Positions 43,526-54,339 of a DNA stretch of 64,000 nucleotides are shown piece by piece. Position 1 is the first letter of the stretch. Every line of letters starts with the position of its first letter. The stretch lies in assembly GCA_022393335.1 (NCBI GenBank), contig JAJEKB010021331.1:493552-557551 (forward strand), read 5' to 3'. Source of the stretch: Macrotrachela quadricornifera (Eukaryota; Rotifera; Eurotatoria; Philodinida; Philodinidae). Below the pieces are notes generated by a model that saw only the letters and a list, made by a program, of their open reading frames with translations, did no database searches and had not been told where the DNA came from. The translations under genes and the position numbers were made by a program.

Positions 43526-44485
43526 CTAGGTTGGAAAAAATGTTTTGCACGCGGGTTATTGCTATGATTTCAAGTAGGAAACATATTGAATTTTATACCA
43601 AATGAAAGCTCGTGAAAAATAGGGTTTATTAATACCAAATAGTGAGGGTTATGTAAACTTTTTAATATCGAATTTAAAAAACTTTCAGAAATTTTATGCT
43701 TTTTTGGAGGTGGAAAAGGAAGGTGCTAGTAATTCAAAAATGGAGTAAAATGTTTTTCTTGGATATTTTTACATGCTTCGATAGAGCTGGTTGAGCTCTA
43801 CAAAACTGTATATATTAAAAAAGTTTTAAACGGGATTCTTGGGTTGAAGTTTACTGAAAACTATCTAAAGAATGCACCAAAAAATCCGCATTTTTTACAC
43901 TTTTAACAGGGAAAAAAGTGGTCTTATTTTACAATAAATTCAGCTGTTTTCCATTAGTATTCTTATGTAAGATGTTTGAAAATTTACTCATTCGATGGAA
44001 TTTTTCACGCTGCATCAAATGAGTATATTTCGAAACGCCTTAGGGAGTAAAAGTAATCAAAAAAAGCTAATTTTATTGAAAAATCGAATCTTTTTTTTCC
44101 GTATCAAAAATATCAATTTTTTTAACGTTTTTTATGATTTTCCAGAAAGTTTTTTCATTTTTTTATCAGAAAAAAATGATTTAACATTTTTTTAAATATA
44201 TACAGTTTTGTAGAGCTCAACGAGCTCTATCGAAGCATGTAAAAATATCCAAGAAAAACATTTTACTCCATCTTTGAATTACTGGCACCTTCCTTTTCCA
44301 CCTCCAAAAAAGCATAAAATTTCTGAAAGTTTCTTAAATTCGATATTAAAAAGTTTACATAACCCTCACTATTTGGTATTAATAAACCCTATTTTTCACG
44401 GGCTTTCATTTGGTATAAAATTCAATATGTTTCTTACTTGAAAATCATAGCGATACTCCCATGCAAAACATTTTTTCCAACCTAG
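43526..44485. repeat. Palindromic foldback element (960 bp), TA-flanked, relative of the one at 41.9 kb
   Basis: Ends CTAGGTTGGAAAAAATG (43526) and complement finishing CCAACCTAG (44485), flanked by TA (43524-43525, 44486-44487). The arms carry the same succession of blocks as the 41.9 kb element (tgttttgc, attttataccaaatgaaagc, tcgatagagctggttgagct) but with many substitutions. Centre: ttttcacgctgcatcaaatg. The AGGTTGG end resembles mariner-type termini. No transposase. Confidence 0.85.
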
Positions 44486-44487
44486 TA

Positions 44488-45120
44488 GAAAACAAAAATC
44501 TATAATGTTTTGAAGTTAATAAAACATGAATAGAATTGTTTATAGTTCGCCTGTAATATTTTATTTGTTTTTGTTGATATTCTTTTAAGTTTTTAAGACT
44601 TAGCAAAACAAGCGACGTGAATAATTGATTTTCAGATAATATGGTGGCATAAGAATATATGTATCACTTGATTTCGAGGGGAGAAAACTTATAATTTGAA
44701 CAAGACAGATGATGTTAGTTTACTCCATTTATTATGCATTTAGAAAAAGTCTAGCGAAATACATTAAAAATTTACCATTTTATTATGATTTTTGTAAATT
44801 TTAACAAAAAAAATAGTTCGAAAAACTTATGTATCGTTTTTCTCAAAACATGAATTTTTACTGCTAAAATTGAAATAATTTTCACATAGTTCAAGATAAT
44901 CCCAATATTTTTTTTTTGTTTTCAAGATCTAGATAAGACTCAATTTTTGTCCGAACGGATTTTTCATAATTGACTCTTGGCCTGAGAAAAGTGAACCTTA
45001 CTATTGCAGGGTCACCCTTTTTGTGCCTTATCGATACGCCATGTGTACTAAAATGTTCATAAAAAACGAATGGAAAGGAATTTCGAAATTCTGTTCGAAC
45101 AAAAGTTGGACATAGAGATT
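44488..45120. other. Non-coding spacer
   Basis: AT-rich, no gene or terminal repeat recognised. Confidence 0.35.
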
Positions 45121-45662
45121 ACATAATCCTCGTCAGAAGTCTCTGGACATCTCAAAATCCAATAAAAGCTCAATTGTTTTTCATGGAATTGTTACCAGAA
45201 ATAGAGCTAAAAAACTGTAATCGCAGCATCAATCAGAGCTCGACCGATTGAGATAGAACGAGGTTCGACTTCAAGCATTGCTTTCAACTTTCATAATTTT
45301 GATTTTAACATTCAAAGAATTTTTTCAACTTCTTACACTTACTAACTCACAGCGGATTTTCTGTCGCATTGTTCCACTCAATTTCCATACAAATTAAATG
45401 AAAACTTATGTCAAAGATGCGAGAGACAATCCGCTGTGAGTTAGTAAGTGTAAGAAGTTGCAAAAATTCTTTGAATGTTAAAATCAAAATTATGAAAGTT
45501 GAAAGCAATGCTTGAAGTCGAATTTCATTCTATCTCAATCGATCGAGCTCAGATTGATGCTGCGATCACAGTTTTTTAGCTCTATTTCTGGTAACAATTC
45601 CATGAAAAACAATTGAGCTTTTATTGGATTTTGAGATGTCCAGAGACTTCTAACGAGTACTG
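45121..45662. repeat. Strong inverted repeat, arms about 237 bp, 68-bp spacer
   Basis: The left arm 45121-45359 (includes cagaagtctctggacatctc and ends ctcacagcggatt) is mirrored by the right arm 45428-45662 (starts aatccgctgtgagttagtaa) with few mismatches. It is unrelated in sequence to the TA-flanked palindromes. No clear duplication at the ends was identified. Confidence 0.85.
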
Positions 45663-45924
45663 TAGCTTTAATTTAAAAACCAACTCAAGTTCTGTATGTT
45701 TAATCGTAGTAAAGTTACAACGGTTTTTTTAAGAAGTTAGTAAATCGATTCGAAATTTGGCTTAGTATGACATATCGGGCTGAAATTTTTACCAGCAGGG
45801 TTTCTCATTAGGGCTGCTCATTCATGAAAATTTCGGCACAAACGGACTGTTATAAATAGGAAATTCATTGTGAAAAAGGGGTCAGGAGCTTAATTCTATC
45901 GATAGAATAGAATAAGACATTTGG

Positions 45925-45999
45925 TTGTTCTCTTCACGAAACTCGAACCTATATTTAAAGATTACTGCTCGGCTGTCCTATCAATTAAACTGTTTGATT
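45925..45999 (-). other. tRNA-like relic (A and B boxes)
   Basis: On the minus strand, agtttaattgataggaca (A-box-like) is followed 22 bp later by the B-box-like ggttcgagtttc, the spacing expected for a tRNA. The T stem pairs badly and no acceptor stem was found, so it is not a working tRNA; a tRNA pseudogene or the head of a tRNA-derived SINE is more likely. Confidence 0.35.
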
Positions 46000-47279
46000 A
46001 TTCTCTAATGCGAAGGCGAGATTATATAATGGTAAATTATATAAGCACATCATCATACACAGATTCAAACCAGATTTGTTGATGAATCCTTGAACATGGT
46101 TCGAAATGATTATCGTTTGCTTTTTTGAGCTCTTCATTGTTGTATAAACTCGCTTTTCTCTCATTTCCATTCTTTCGAAGTACAATTTTCTTGCGAAGCT
46201 TTACTTTTTCCTCCCTCAAAAGAAGAATTAATGCAATTAAACATGAAACATTGCATTTCAGAGTTGTAGACATTGTATAGAGGTAATTTTCTTAAAAAAT
46301 ATGTTACTCTCTGGATAATACAAGTTGCGTGAGATATTAACAAAATACTGTGATGGCCATTTGTTCTATGTGACTAGTAAGTATAGTTGACAGTCTATGT
46401 ATTATATGTTTTTGACAAAGTCAGCTTCAAAATTTAGCGTTTAGGAGTGTCCTCAAAAGACTACTATAGCTCTTAAAATATCATATCTACTGAAGTGAAA
46501 TGTAAATAGATTTGTAAAGTGATTCTTGACTTTTAAATGGCCATATTTGAATTAAAAAAATCTCTTACTTTCTCGAAAACGGAAACCTCATAGATTTTAT
46601 TGAGCATGATCAGTATAAAGGATTCCGATTTAGGAAAAGGTTTTTTCCGTTAATTTCTATACAAAGTTATCTTCTATGAGATACTGAAAACTGTATAGTT
46701 TGAGTGATCCTATTGTGAAACTATAAAAAAGACTAAATATAGCCACTATGTTTTGAACTCAATAAGTAGAAATGCAGGTTACAACTAGCGATCTAAAAGC
46801 ATAGATCGACAACAAATTTTGGAGATCATTAGGTGATTAATTTCTTGTCAATTTTTCATGAGAAAAATCTACAAAACTTAAATTCTTTATATCAGTTTCA
46901 TGCCTAAATCGATACTCTGTTTATTATTGCACAATACAAAGAGAAAATCAGTGTTTTTTCAAAATTTCTTTTTATCATCCAATAATGTTTGGAATGGACA
47001 TGCGATTAGAGAAATAAAAACTCAAAAAAATGAAAATTTTATTTCTCTCAAGAGAAATGGAAATTTTAAGTTTTCCTACGGAAGACTTTTAATTATTTTT
47101 AAGTATATAGTTTAAATATTAGGCTACATATTTGAACATCGTTTCATTTTTAAGAAATGGCAATATGTGCCAAATTTTATCTTCGCTGCTTGAAAATCAC
47201 ATTTCTTTGTTGTACAAATGCCTTTTGCAGTTACATGTTATTGTAGAAGTGATTACTTCTGTACTTATCACCGTGTTCG
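46000..47279. other. Non-coding interval
   Basis: AT-rich. Overlapping open frames near 46.0-46.3 kb (minus) and 46.9-47.3 kb (plus) have no domain. No gene supported. Confidence 0.35.
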
Positions 47280-47908
47280 GAAAGTCTCTGAAACAAGTTT
47301 ACTGGGGGTACAGTGGTATCATTTTCAAAAAGTGAAAGCTCGTCAAAAACGAGATTCAGTGATACTAAACAGTAAGAGTGATGAAAACTTGTGTAAGTCG
47401 AACGTAAGAATGCTTCAGACATTCTATGCTTTTTTAGCATTGAAAAGCAAGGCACTAATAATTCAAAAATGAAGCTAAAACTTTTTCTTATATATTTTGA
47501 CATGGTTCGATAGAGCTCGTCGCACTCTACAAAATTGTTTATATTGCAAAATGTTTAAACTCCTTTTTTCGAATGAAAAAGTCGAGAATTTAACTGAAAA
47601 ACCTCAAAAATCCTTCAAAAGCTCAGGTTTTCACGTGCTTGAAAATTATTTGTTTCAATTATTTTTTACACTCATCATCTATTCAGAATCTACTCGTCAG
47701 ATGCAGCGTCAAAGGCTGCGTTTAGAAAGTTTATTCTGAATCGATGGTGAGTGTAAAAAGCAATCGAAACAGGTATTTTGATTGAAAAGTCAAATATTTT
47801 TCAGGCACGTGAAAATCTGCGTTTTTAAAAGGATTTTTGAGGTTTTTCAGTTAATTTCTCGAGTTTTTTATTCGAAAAAAGGAGTTTAAACATTTTGCAA
47901 TATACACA
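47280..47908. repeat. Truncated third member of the foldback family
   Basis: The left arm follows the block order of the 41.9 and 43.5 kb palindromes: tactgggggtacagtggtat, gaaagctcgtcaaaaacgag, ggttcgatagagctcgtcgc. It turns near 47.70 kb at gatgcagcgtcaaaggctgc. The right arm mirrors it (ctcgagttttttattcgaaa, ggagtttaaacattttgca) but stops near 47908, where the inverted ZZ-locus copy begins. More than half of the right arm is missing. Confidence 0.75.
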
Positions 47909-47914
47909 ACCATA

Positions 47915-48850
47915 TAGTCAGTAGGTATACTCACATCGTATACATATCAAAGATGTGCGACAGTCATATGATGGTTTCTCTTACTATCTAATGTGTCAAT
48001 TAGTTTTCTCATGTATTGAAAAAGAAAAGATATTAGTGAAGCACATTAAAACAGAAGATTTCGCGTGAAATAGTTTGTGTCATTTTCACTTTTATAAGGT
48101 ATTACGAATTGGAACGAGAATATCAATACCACCAAATGATGTTGTAAGTCATCTAATGGATAAAAGTGGTGTGTCGAATGTATCTTCGAAGCCTTGGTAA
48201 TGCAGTTTATGCAAAGATCATAATGCTTGTCGGCAAGATTGAGCTTTGCTGACACGTAAAACGATGACGCCGATTCTTGTGTTTACAATTATCACATCAC
48301 CATCTATCAGAAAGTTTGTTTTGAAACGCCATTAGCCAGTATGTTTGTGGTACTATCCATTCCCATTGGTATGTTACTAGTTGAGCCCCTTTAGCCTCTA
48401 GTTCTGGTGACGGTGAACATGATCACGAGTGTGATCGTTTCATGGTCTATATTGATGAACTAAAACCCAATATAGATGTCTGTGGGATCGAGCAAATGTT
48501 AATTGTATGCAGACGAACTTACGGTAATAGGTTGTTTCTAGTTTCTAGTAGATTAATGCTGCAAATATGGAGTAAAAGTAAATGAAATTAATTTAGACAC
48601 AAACATGTAAATATAAAGACACATGTAAATCATTGGTACATGGCTGCATATCACGTTAGTATTTCATCTATGTGAATAATTTTTTTAGCTAAATACTGTT
48701 TCTGTTTTAGCGAATGAAATTTTTTCGTGTCGTTCGAGTGCACATCTTATTGCCTTGTCTATCATTAATATGCATGAATAATTATGCCTGGGTTTTCTTT
48801 TCTTTTGAAAGTAAAGAGTAAAGAGAAAGAGTTATTATTGATCATCATTA
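47915..48850 (-). repeat. Inverted duplicate of the ZZ-gene locus (39.09-40.03 kb)
   Basis: Read on the minus strand, this segment follows the 39.09-40.03 kb segment through upstream region, gene and 3' flank, ending in tttgatatgtatacgatgtg. Both copies share the atgcatattaat block upstream. The two lie 8 kb apart in opposite orientation with the foldback cluster between them. Confidence 0.8.
48123..48443 (-). pseudogene. Degenerate ZZ zinc-finger copy
   Basis: Seen: ATG at 48441-48443 followed by KRSHS and a TGA, where the intact copy has ERSRSPSPE. Further on, SPSPELEAKGAQ and a CDNCKHKNRRHRF stretch are recognisable, with another stop and a frame change before HYDLCINCITKASKIHSTHH. The histidine motif HPGH of the intact copy reads HSTH. 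Ends WWY and TGA at 48123-48125. Inferred: dead since the duplication. Confidence 0.8.
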
Positions 48851-48971
48851 ACCCTATTATACCAGTCGGGGTTATTTTTGACCCCACTTTCAGACCTTCT
48901 TTTCAATAAAGATTTTTCGTATCAAGTTAAGTGAAACAGCCTGATATTTTTGGAATATGTTGTAGGTGTAG

Positions 48972-49352
48972 TGGAGAGACTATGATAAAATTTTCACCTC
49001 TATATCATGACGTTTAAGGAAAATACTAAAGAAACAATAGTCAAAAATCCTTCATTTGGCGACACACATTTCTCTTATGTTACATATCCAATATATTTGA
49101 TTTGTTTTTGTTCCAAAGAACATGTCATGGTGTAGGGCATGATGAAGTTATATTTTTTACACTTAGAAGAACTCGACCATGCTCTACATCATGGCATCTC
49201 CTTTGAAACAGAAACAAATCAAATACATTGGATATGTAACATAAGAGAAATGTGGGTCGCCAAATGAAGGATTTTTGACCATTTTTTCTTTAGTATTTTC
49301 CTTAAACATCATGATATAGAAGTGACAATTTTATCATAGTTTCTCGACTATG
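48972..49352. repeat. Inverted repeat, arms about 172 bp, 34-bp spacer
   Basis: The left arm 48972-49145 (tggagagactatgataaaat ... tgtagggcatg) is mirrored by 49180-49352 with few mismatches, sharing aatccttcatttggcgacac and its complement. A separate foldback type from its neighbours. Confidence 0.85.
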
Positions 49353-49948
49353 ATGCATGTCTGTATTATGTCATCTCCTTGAGAAATCGTCGTACACTTT
49401 GACTACACTTTGTTTTTTGTTTTCATCAAATTCATTGTTCTGTTTTGCTACAAAATCAGAATAAGATGCATGATGATGCTTTGTGCCTAGAAAGAAGAAC
49501 CAAAATATTATTTCACGTATTATTACATATAATCATCGGTAAATTAAAGATTAATATGGATACACTCCAATGGTCTGTAATTACAAATGACCAACTCGCC
49601 TGGTACGCTCAACGACATAGAATGGTCTACTCATACAGTTAACTGTAACAACAGTTGATAAAAATCAAAATAAGTGCATGCAAAATTTGATTTAAGCAAA
49701 TGGCAACTGTATTTCATACTGGGAAGAATCATTTAAGATGATACATTTATTTGATAGAATGAATTCAATGTAAAAACTAACGATGCAAAAAAAACACAAC
49801 AACAACAAAAAAAATGAGGAAAGAGTTGTTGTATTTAGAAGCACGGATAAAAGTAATAATGTGACCGACAAGACGACAAATCTATGTCTTGTACTAGTTC
49901 TTGCAGAGAATTATTTATTTGATTCTAATCATCTTAATCACTATCCGT
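49353..49948. other. Non-coding interval
   Basis: A 65-codon open frame at 49445-49642 has no domain or splice context that I can support. Confidence 0.35.
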
Positions 49949-51594
49949 CTACGTATACCGAACGTATTCAGCCTCGCCAATTTCAAAGGTTTCGCTTGAA
50001 CTGGAACTATCGCTTTCATAATCGTCAACGACATGTGCAGCAATTCCCTTTGCTTCAAATTGTACAGTTTTCTTATAAGTCACTTGAACTTTCCGACTGA
50101 GTTTGTTTGAATGGAATTCTTGTATAGGAGCCAATTTAGCCATTTCTACATATGCAAATAGTCAATTAATCACAATGAACACTACATACAGAAAAAATTT
50201 TCATCTTTAACAATCATGTGTGTAATACGAAAATCTAACTAGATACGGCACAAAAAAAGAACATAGCATACATTTAAAGCAGTCTATTTGATGTTGGCAA
50301 CATCGAATGGGCACTATTCTTCCACTTATATGAGTAAAAAAGAAATATCCAATTCGATTGAGCTTGCTATGTAAATGGTAGTTTTACATATGGGTCAAAC
50401 AATCTTCTGTCTCTACTACTACTACTTTCTTCCACCAATACCTTCCTGTCAATTGGATCCTCATCTCTCTCGGAATACATTTCCGATTACATTTTTCTCA
50501 CACATCATGAAGCACTGAGAAACATATTGTATGATTGTTGACCAGGGAAGCACTTTGAGTGAATAACACACTGTACATTTCTTTGTATTTTACCTTCCAG
50601 TGTGCCCCTATTTCATAGTTGAAGTTTTGTCTTACAAATAGAACTTCTGAAAAGTGTACATTAGCCGTGAATTTCACTCTCACAACATCACCCTCTCGAG
50701 TCTTTATTCCACTAGAAGAATTTTTCATAGCCAAAAGTCGGAAAACATTTCATTATTATTTGACATCACTATTTTCATAATATGAGTGTAAAGTGCTACA
50801 GAAGGTATTCGTTTGACATTCGCTTGTCAGAGTATGTGTGCATTATAATTGACAATAATTTATGAACCCTGAAGCATTCATCAGTGTGCGTCTGGAACTG
50901 AGTTTAGTATCACTCATGATGCAGTTTTCTGTAAAATATCAGACACTCTTATCCTCAAGTTTTTCCCAGCATGATAGAGCATGCTCACTGAAATGATACA
51001 AAAACTAAAATTTAATCATTCTTTTTAAAATAAAAGATAAGATTTCAGATGATCTCAATTTTAGTAATAACCTTATTGGGATATGCTAAACGATGGTAGT
51101 GCCACTGCTATATCCCATCAATTACGCTTTACGATAGATTTCTTCGATTTATTTATGGTGAAAGGGCCTGGTTTCTATATAGTTTCTATCAAAATTCTCT
51201 TTCAAAAGATTGTCTTCGTCTTATACTTTGAAATAAATCACACTAAACTAGAGACGTTTCGTTAAAACATTGAAAACCAACAGGAATAGGTAACAAACAG
51301 TTATCGTTTTATTCTCCAAGGAAAACATCATTCAATGGTTTTTTTTTCTTTCATATTAAAATCAAAATCATTTAAGTTTCAAGGCAAACTTTTTGCTTAT
51401 GCTTTCATGTGTCATTCAGACTAAAATTCTTACTTTCTTCGATGGTTTCATGTTTCAGTAAGAGTAGATGGTCTGAAGCAAAATTGGTATGAGTCCAAGC
51501 TATTTGCTTGCGATTCTGTTTTTCGAGTTGGCGTTTTAACTTCTTTGCAACTATTTGTAGCATTTCAATAAAGTTACCACCTCGCTCGATGAAA
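49949..51594 (-). CDS. Candidate exons of a minus-strand multi-exon gene, function unknown
   Basis: Seen: three stretches with coding-like composition and splice-like edges. (a) 51434-51594: acceptor TTTTTTTGTTCTAG, then FIERGGNFIEMLQIVAKKLK, donor GTAAGA. (b) 50594-50711: acceptor TTCTTCTAG, reading GDVVRVKFTANVHFSEVLFV, donor GTAAAA. (c) 49949-50145: acceptor ATATGTAG, reading AKLAPIQEFHSNKLSRKVQV and an acidic Ser-run tail, stop TAG. Their phases do not join directly, so further exons (one may end AAG-GTATTG near 50.44 kb) or decay must be assumed. No family identified. It could be the 3' part of the caspase-like gene at 54.3-54.8 kb or an unrelated pseudogene. Confidence 0.3.
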
Positions 51595-53035
51595 CTAGAA
51601 CAAAAAAATATTTTCAGTACACCGATACTATTGCTTTCTGTTGAGAAACGATTGATTTTTGTTTTTGTGTCACTATCGAGAATTAGCAGTAGTTGAACCC
51701 ATGTGTTCATAGTGTTCGTAGATACACTAATATGAATAACGACTCCTCACGCGCTTAAGATTCACTATGTTCTTCGATCTGCACGTAATCCAAATATCTC
51801 CTTTTTAGTCGAGACCGTTTTTCACAATAGACGTTTATATTTAATCTAGTGTTTTGTTACATTTTTGTACGCCTAGGCTTCATCTAACACTGCAAAAACC
51901 AATTTCAATACCTTTCAAGCCTAATTTTTCTCAATAAAATTTTAGGACACATATACAAGAAGTATTTGTGGTTATTGCATTCTTGAAAAAGTGAATCATA
52001 AAATAAGAAATACTTTTTGTATTCGCTAAAATTCAATTGAGATATATTTGATAGGAAAGATACTCTCAGTCACAAAATTGTAATGGAAGCCTGGATTTAT
52101 GCCTATGGAACTGCCATGAAAGATGTGGCTGAATATAGATTACTTTTGTCAGAAATGATTTATATTGAAAGATAACTATTTAATGGTGTGTACAACAGTT
52201 TGTTTGCATTCCAGTGATTTAATTAGCATACCTTTTTCAATATTGAAAGAAATCTTGTTTTGAAATAGTTTGATTGCTACATTATTCAACACAGAATAAA
52301 ACTCATTACAAGACTTGTGTCAATTTAGAGAATAAGATTTCAAAGAAATAGTGAAAATGTATGTAACATGACGGAATGATACATTTTCACATATTGATCT
52401 TCTGCATTTCTTTAGAGACGTTTGTTATCTTGTTTTGTAGAGCGAATATTCTTCGCCCTCATTCCCAACTGAATGATATATATATATAGTATCCAGCAGG
52501 TGCCGAGATCTATTTTTTTGGGATTTATTTGGATTTTTTAATAAATCCTCATACATCTTAAAATAAATTCCACATAGCTCCTATTGAGGGTGAGGGCAGA
52601 AACTAAGTGAGGAAGAGGGCGAGTGCGGGGAATGGGGAGCAAGAGTGAGGGTGCGCTGAAATACTAATACAGCTATATGGTCCCAACAAATCCTTAGTAA
52701 ATAAATAAATCCCAGAAAAATAACTCCCGATATGCCCTCGTCGTATCGAAATTATTTCTGTCAGAGTAGCGGTTTTGCTCCTATGGCTGTAAGTTGAAGG
52801 TAATATATAAAAGACCACAAAAAACACTAGATTATTCATTTACAATCAAATACACAATCTTTAACACTGTAATCGAAGAAATAAAATATTCGTTCGCTAT
52901 TCTATTATATATGATCATTTGGTATATCTCTTTTTTTCCTTCGTCCTCCTATTAACTCATATATGTTTGGATTTTTCCCTTTTCTGTGAATTGTATACAC
53001 TTGGATTTTTCTTTTCTTCCTCACCCTCAATTAGG
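51595..53035. other. Non-coding interval
   Basis: No gene recognised. G-rich gagggtgagggcag / gagtgcggggaatgg runs at 52.58-52.65 kb stand out by composition. Confidence 0.35.
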
Positions 53036-53410
53036 TACAAGTAACGCTCATCTAAAGGCTCACTCAGTTCTTTCTCGTAGAAAACGTGTTTCTAAACTAT
53101 CATCAAGCTATTCCTTTATAAAAATAAAAAAGCCGAAGTCAGATTCAAGTTTCTCGATTTCAACTGCCTTCGATCAAATTTTATAAAACCAAATGTTTTT
53201 GTTAAAAACTGGTCCCTTGTTTAAAGAATTGATCAATAAAAATATTTTTAAAAAACAGACTTTAAATTTGACTTCTTCGAACCCTATTACTCTTCGGTCG
53301 ATCCTTATGTTTTTTTGACCCTCTGTGGACATACAACCAAGCAAGCAGTCAAACAGTTTTTATTTGCAAGACTCTTTTCTACAAGAAAGAGAACACCAAA
53401 TGGTATTCTA
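53036..53410 (+). repeat. Third possible copy of the acaagtaacgctc repeat family
   Basis: The left edge caagtaacgctcatc (53038) matches 33.85 and 40.06 kb. An inner tcgatttcaactgccttcga-tcaaattttataaaa block and a gaccctctgtggacatacaa-ccaagcaagcagtcaaacag block resemble the tandem and hairpin blocks at 37.5-37.99 kb. No right-end hairpin recognised. Confidence 0.35.
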
Positions 53411-53658
53411 TTTCGTCATTATTCCTATAATCAAGTTTTCAAAGCGCCAGGTTCCACAACATTATTTGTGGAAGATGTTCTCAATGAAGCAACAAAATCA
53501 TTGTGAGAAATTGTTAAACTACAAAGTATTACTGGTGGTCAAGGAATGTTGAAATGTGATCGTAAAGGTGGTTGTAAAACAAATAGATGTAAATGTAAAC
53601 AAGCGAAAGTCTTATGCAACTCACGTTGTCATCATTCAAGAACGTGTAATAATAAATA
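53411..53658 (+). mobile_element. Relic of a transposon-derived protein with C-terminal Cys-rich (CXC-like) motif
   Basis: Seen: a frame reading FVEDVLNEATKSL, an in-frame TGA at 53504-53506, then EIVKLQSITGGQGMLKC and a Cys array C-x4-G-C-x4-C-x-C-x6-C-x3-C-H ending CNNK and TAG at 53656-53658. Recalled: this order (L-R-E-A-x-x-x-Q-S-x-x-G-G-Q-G followed by a CXC-like array and C-H) is typical of the C-terminus of integrase proteins of the KRBA2-like/retroelement type. Only the C-terminal end is present. Inferred: a dead transposon remnant. Confidence 0.6.
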
Positions 53659-53720
53659 GTAAATAATTAGAATATAGTTGAATTTATCTTTTCAATGTTT
53701 GAGATAACTTCTATAATTCA

Positions 53721-53862
53721 TTTTATCGAAGATGTAACTTCGACAAGTACATTTCTATCGAAGCAGTAACTTCGATGGTGAAATTTGTCGAAGTTGTAAT
53801 TTCAATACCCCGTTTTATCGGAATCATAACTTCGATACTCTTCTTTGTCACTTTCATAACTC
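53721..53862. repeat. Tandem repeat, about 4.5 units of 30-31 bp
   Basis: Units start at about 53721, 53752, 53783, 53813 and 53843, with the consensus tttatcgaagttgtaacttc-gatac. Each unit contains a small palindrome, tcgaag...cttcga. The later units are more diverged. Confidence 0.8.
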
Positions 53863-54339
53863 TACAGTTGATGATAGTTACGTCAGAGTCTAAAATTTTG
53901 GTACAATATCTAATAAAAGAATATGTGCCCAAAGATAACTAAATGCTAGAGTTTTCAAAAATCCCGAGCCAAAAACGTAGAAATATTGATTCGAAGAGTC
54001 GACCGCGAATGATACAGTTTTCATGTATGAATGTGGGAGTTTTGTCTTTATGATTACCCAAAGACTCACTCATTCTGAAGCAAATTCTCTCACATTCTAA
54101 TGTGAACTGCTCGTGTCTACGTGAAACTTCCAGTAATAATTATAAGATAAAGACTAATGGAATCGTCATTTTGCACACTATATGGCGACGTTTTCAGGAA
54201 AGGCCACTTTATCCTTAAGCTTCTTCTGCTTGAAAGAAAATGGACGTATCCTTGTTTGAAGCATATCTCAAATCATGTTGTGATATCTTCTGAGAAGTCT
54301 AATCATACAAGAGTTTAAAGTAAATAAACAGTTCCATAC
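53863..54339. other. Interval downstream of the caspase-like exon
   Basis: On the minus strand a possible acceptor (tgtatgattag, near 54.29 kb) follows the caspase-like exon by about 45 bp, but each frame after it meets a stop soon, so no next exon could be fixed. Confidence 0.3.

Noticed and set aside
54267..54300. Next exon of the caspase-like gene just downstream
   Set aside because: All frames after the possible acceptor reach a stop within a short distance, and none extends the fold convincingly.
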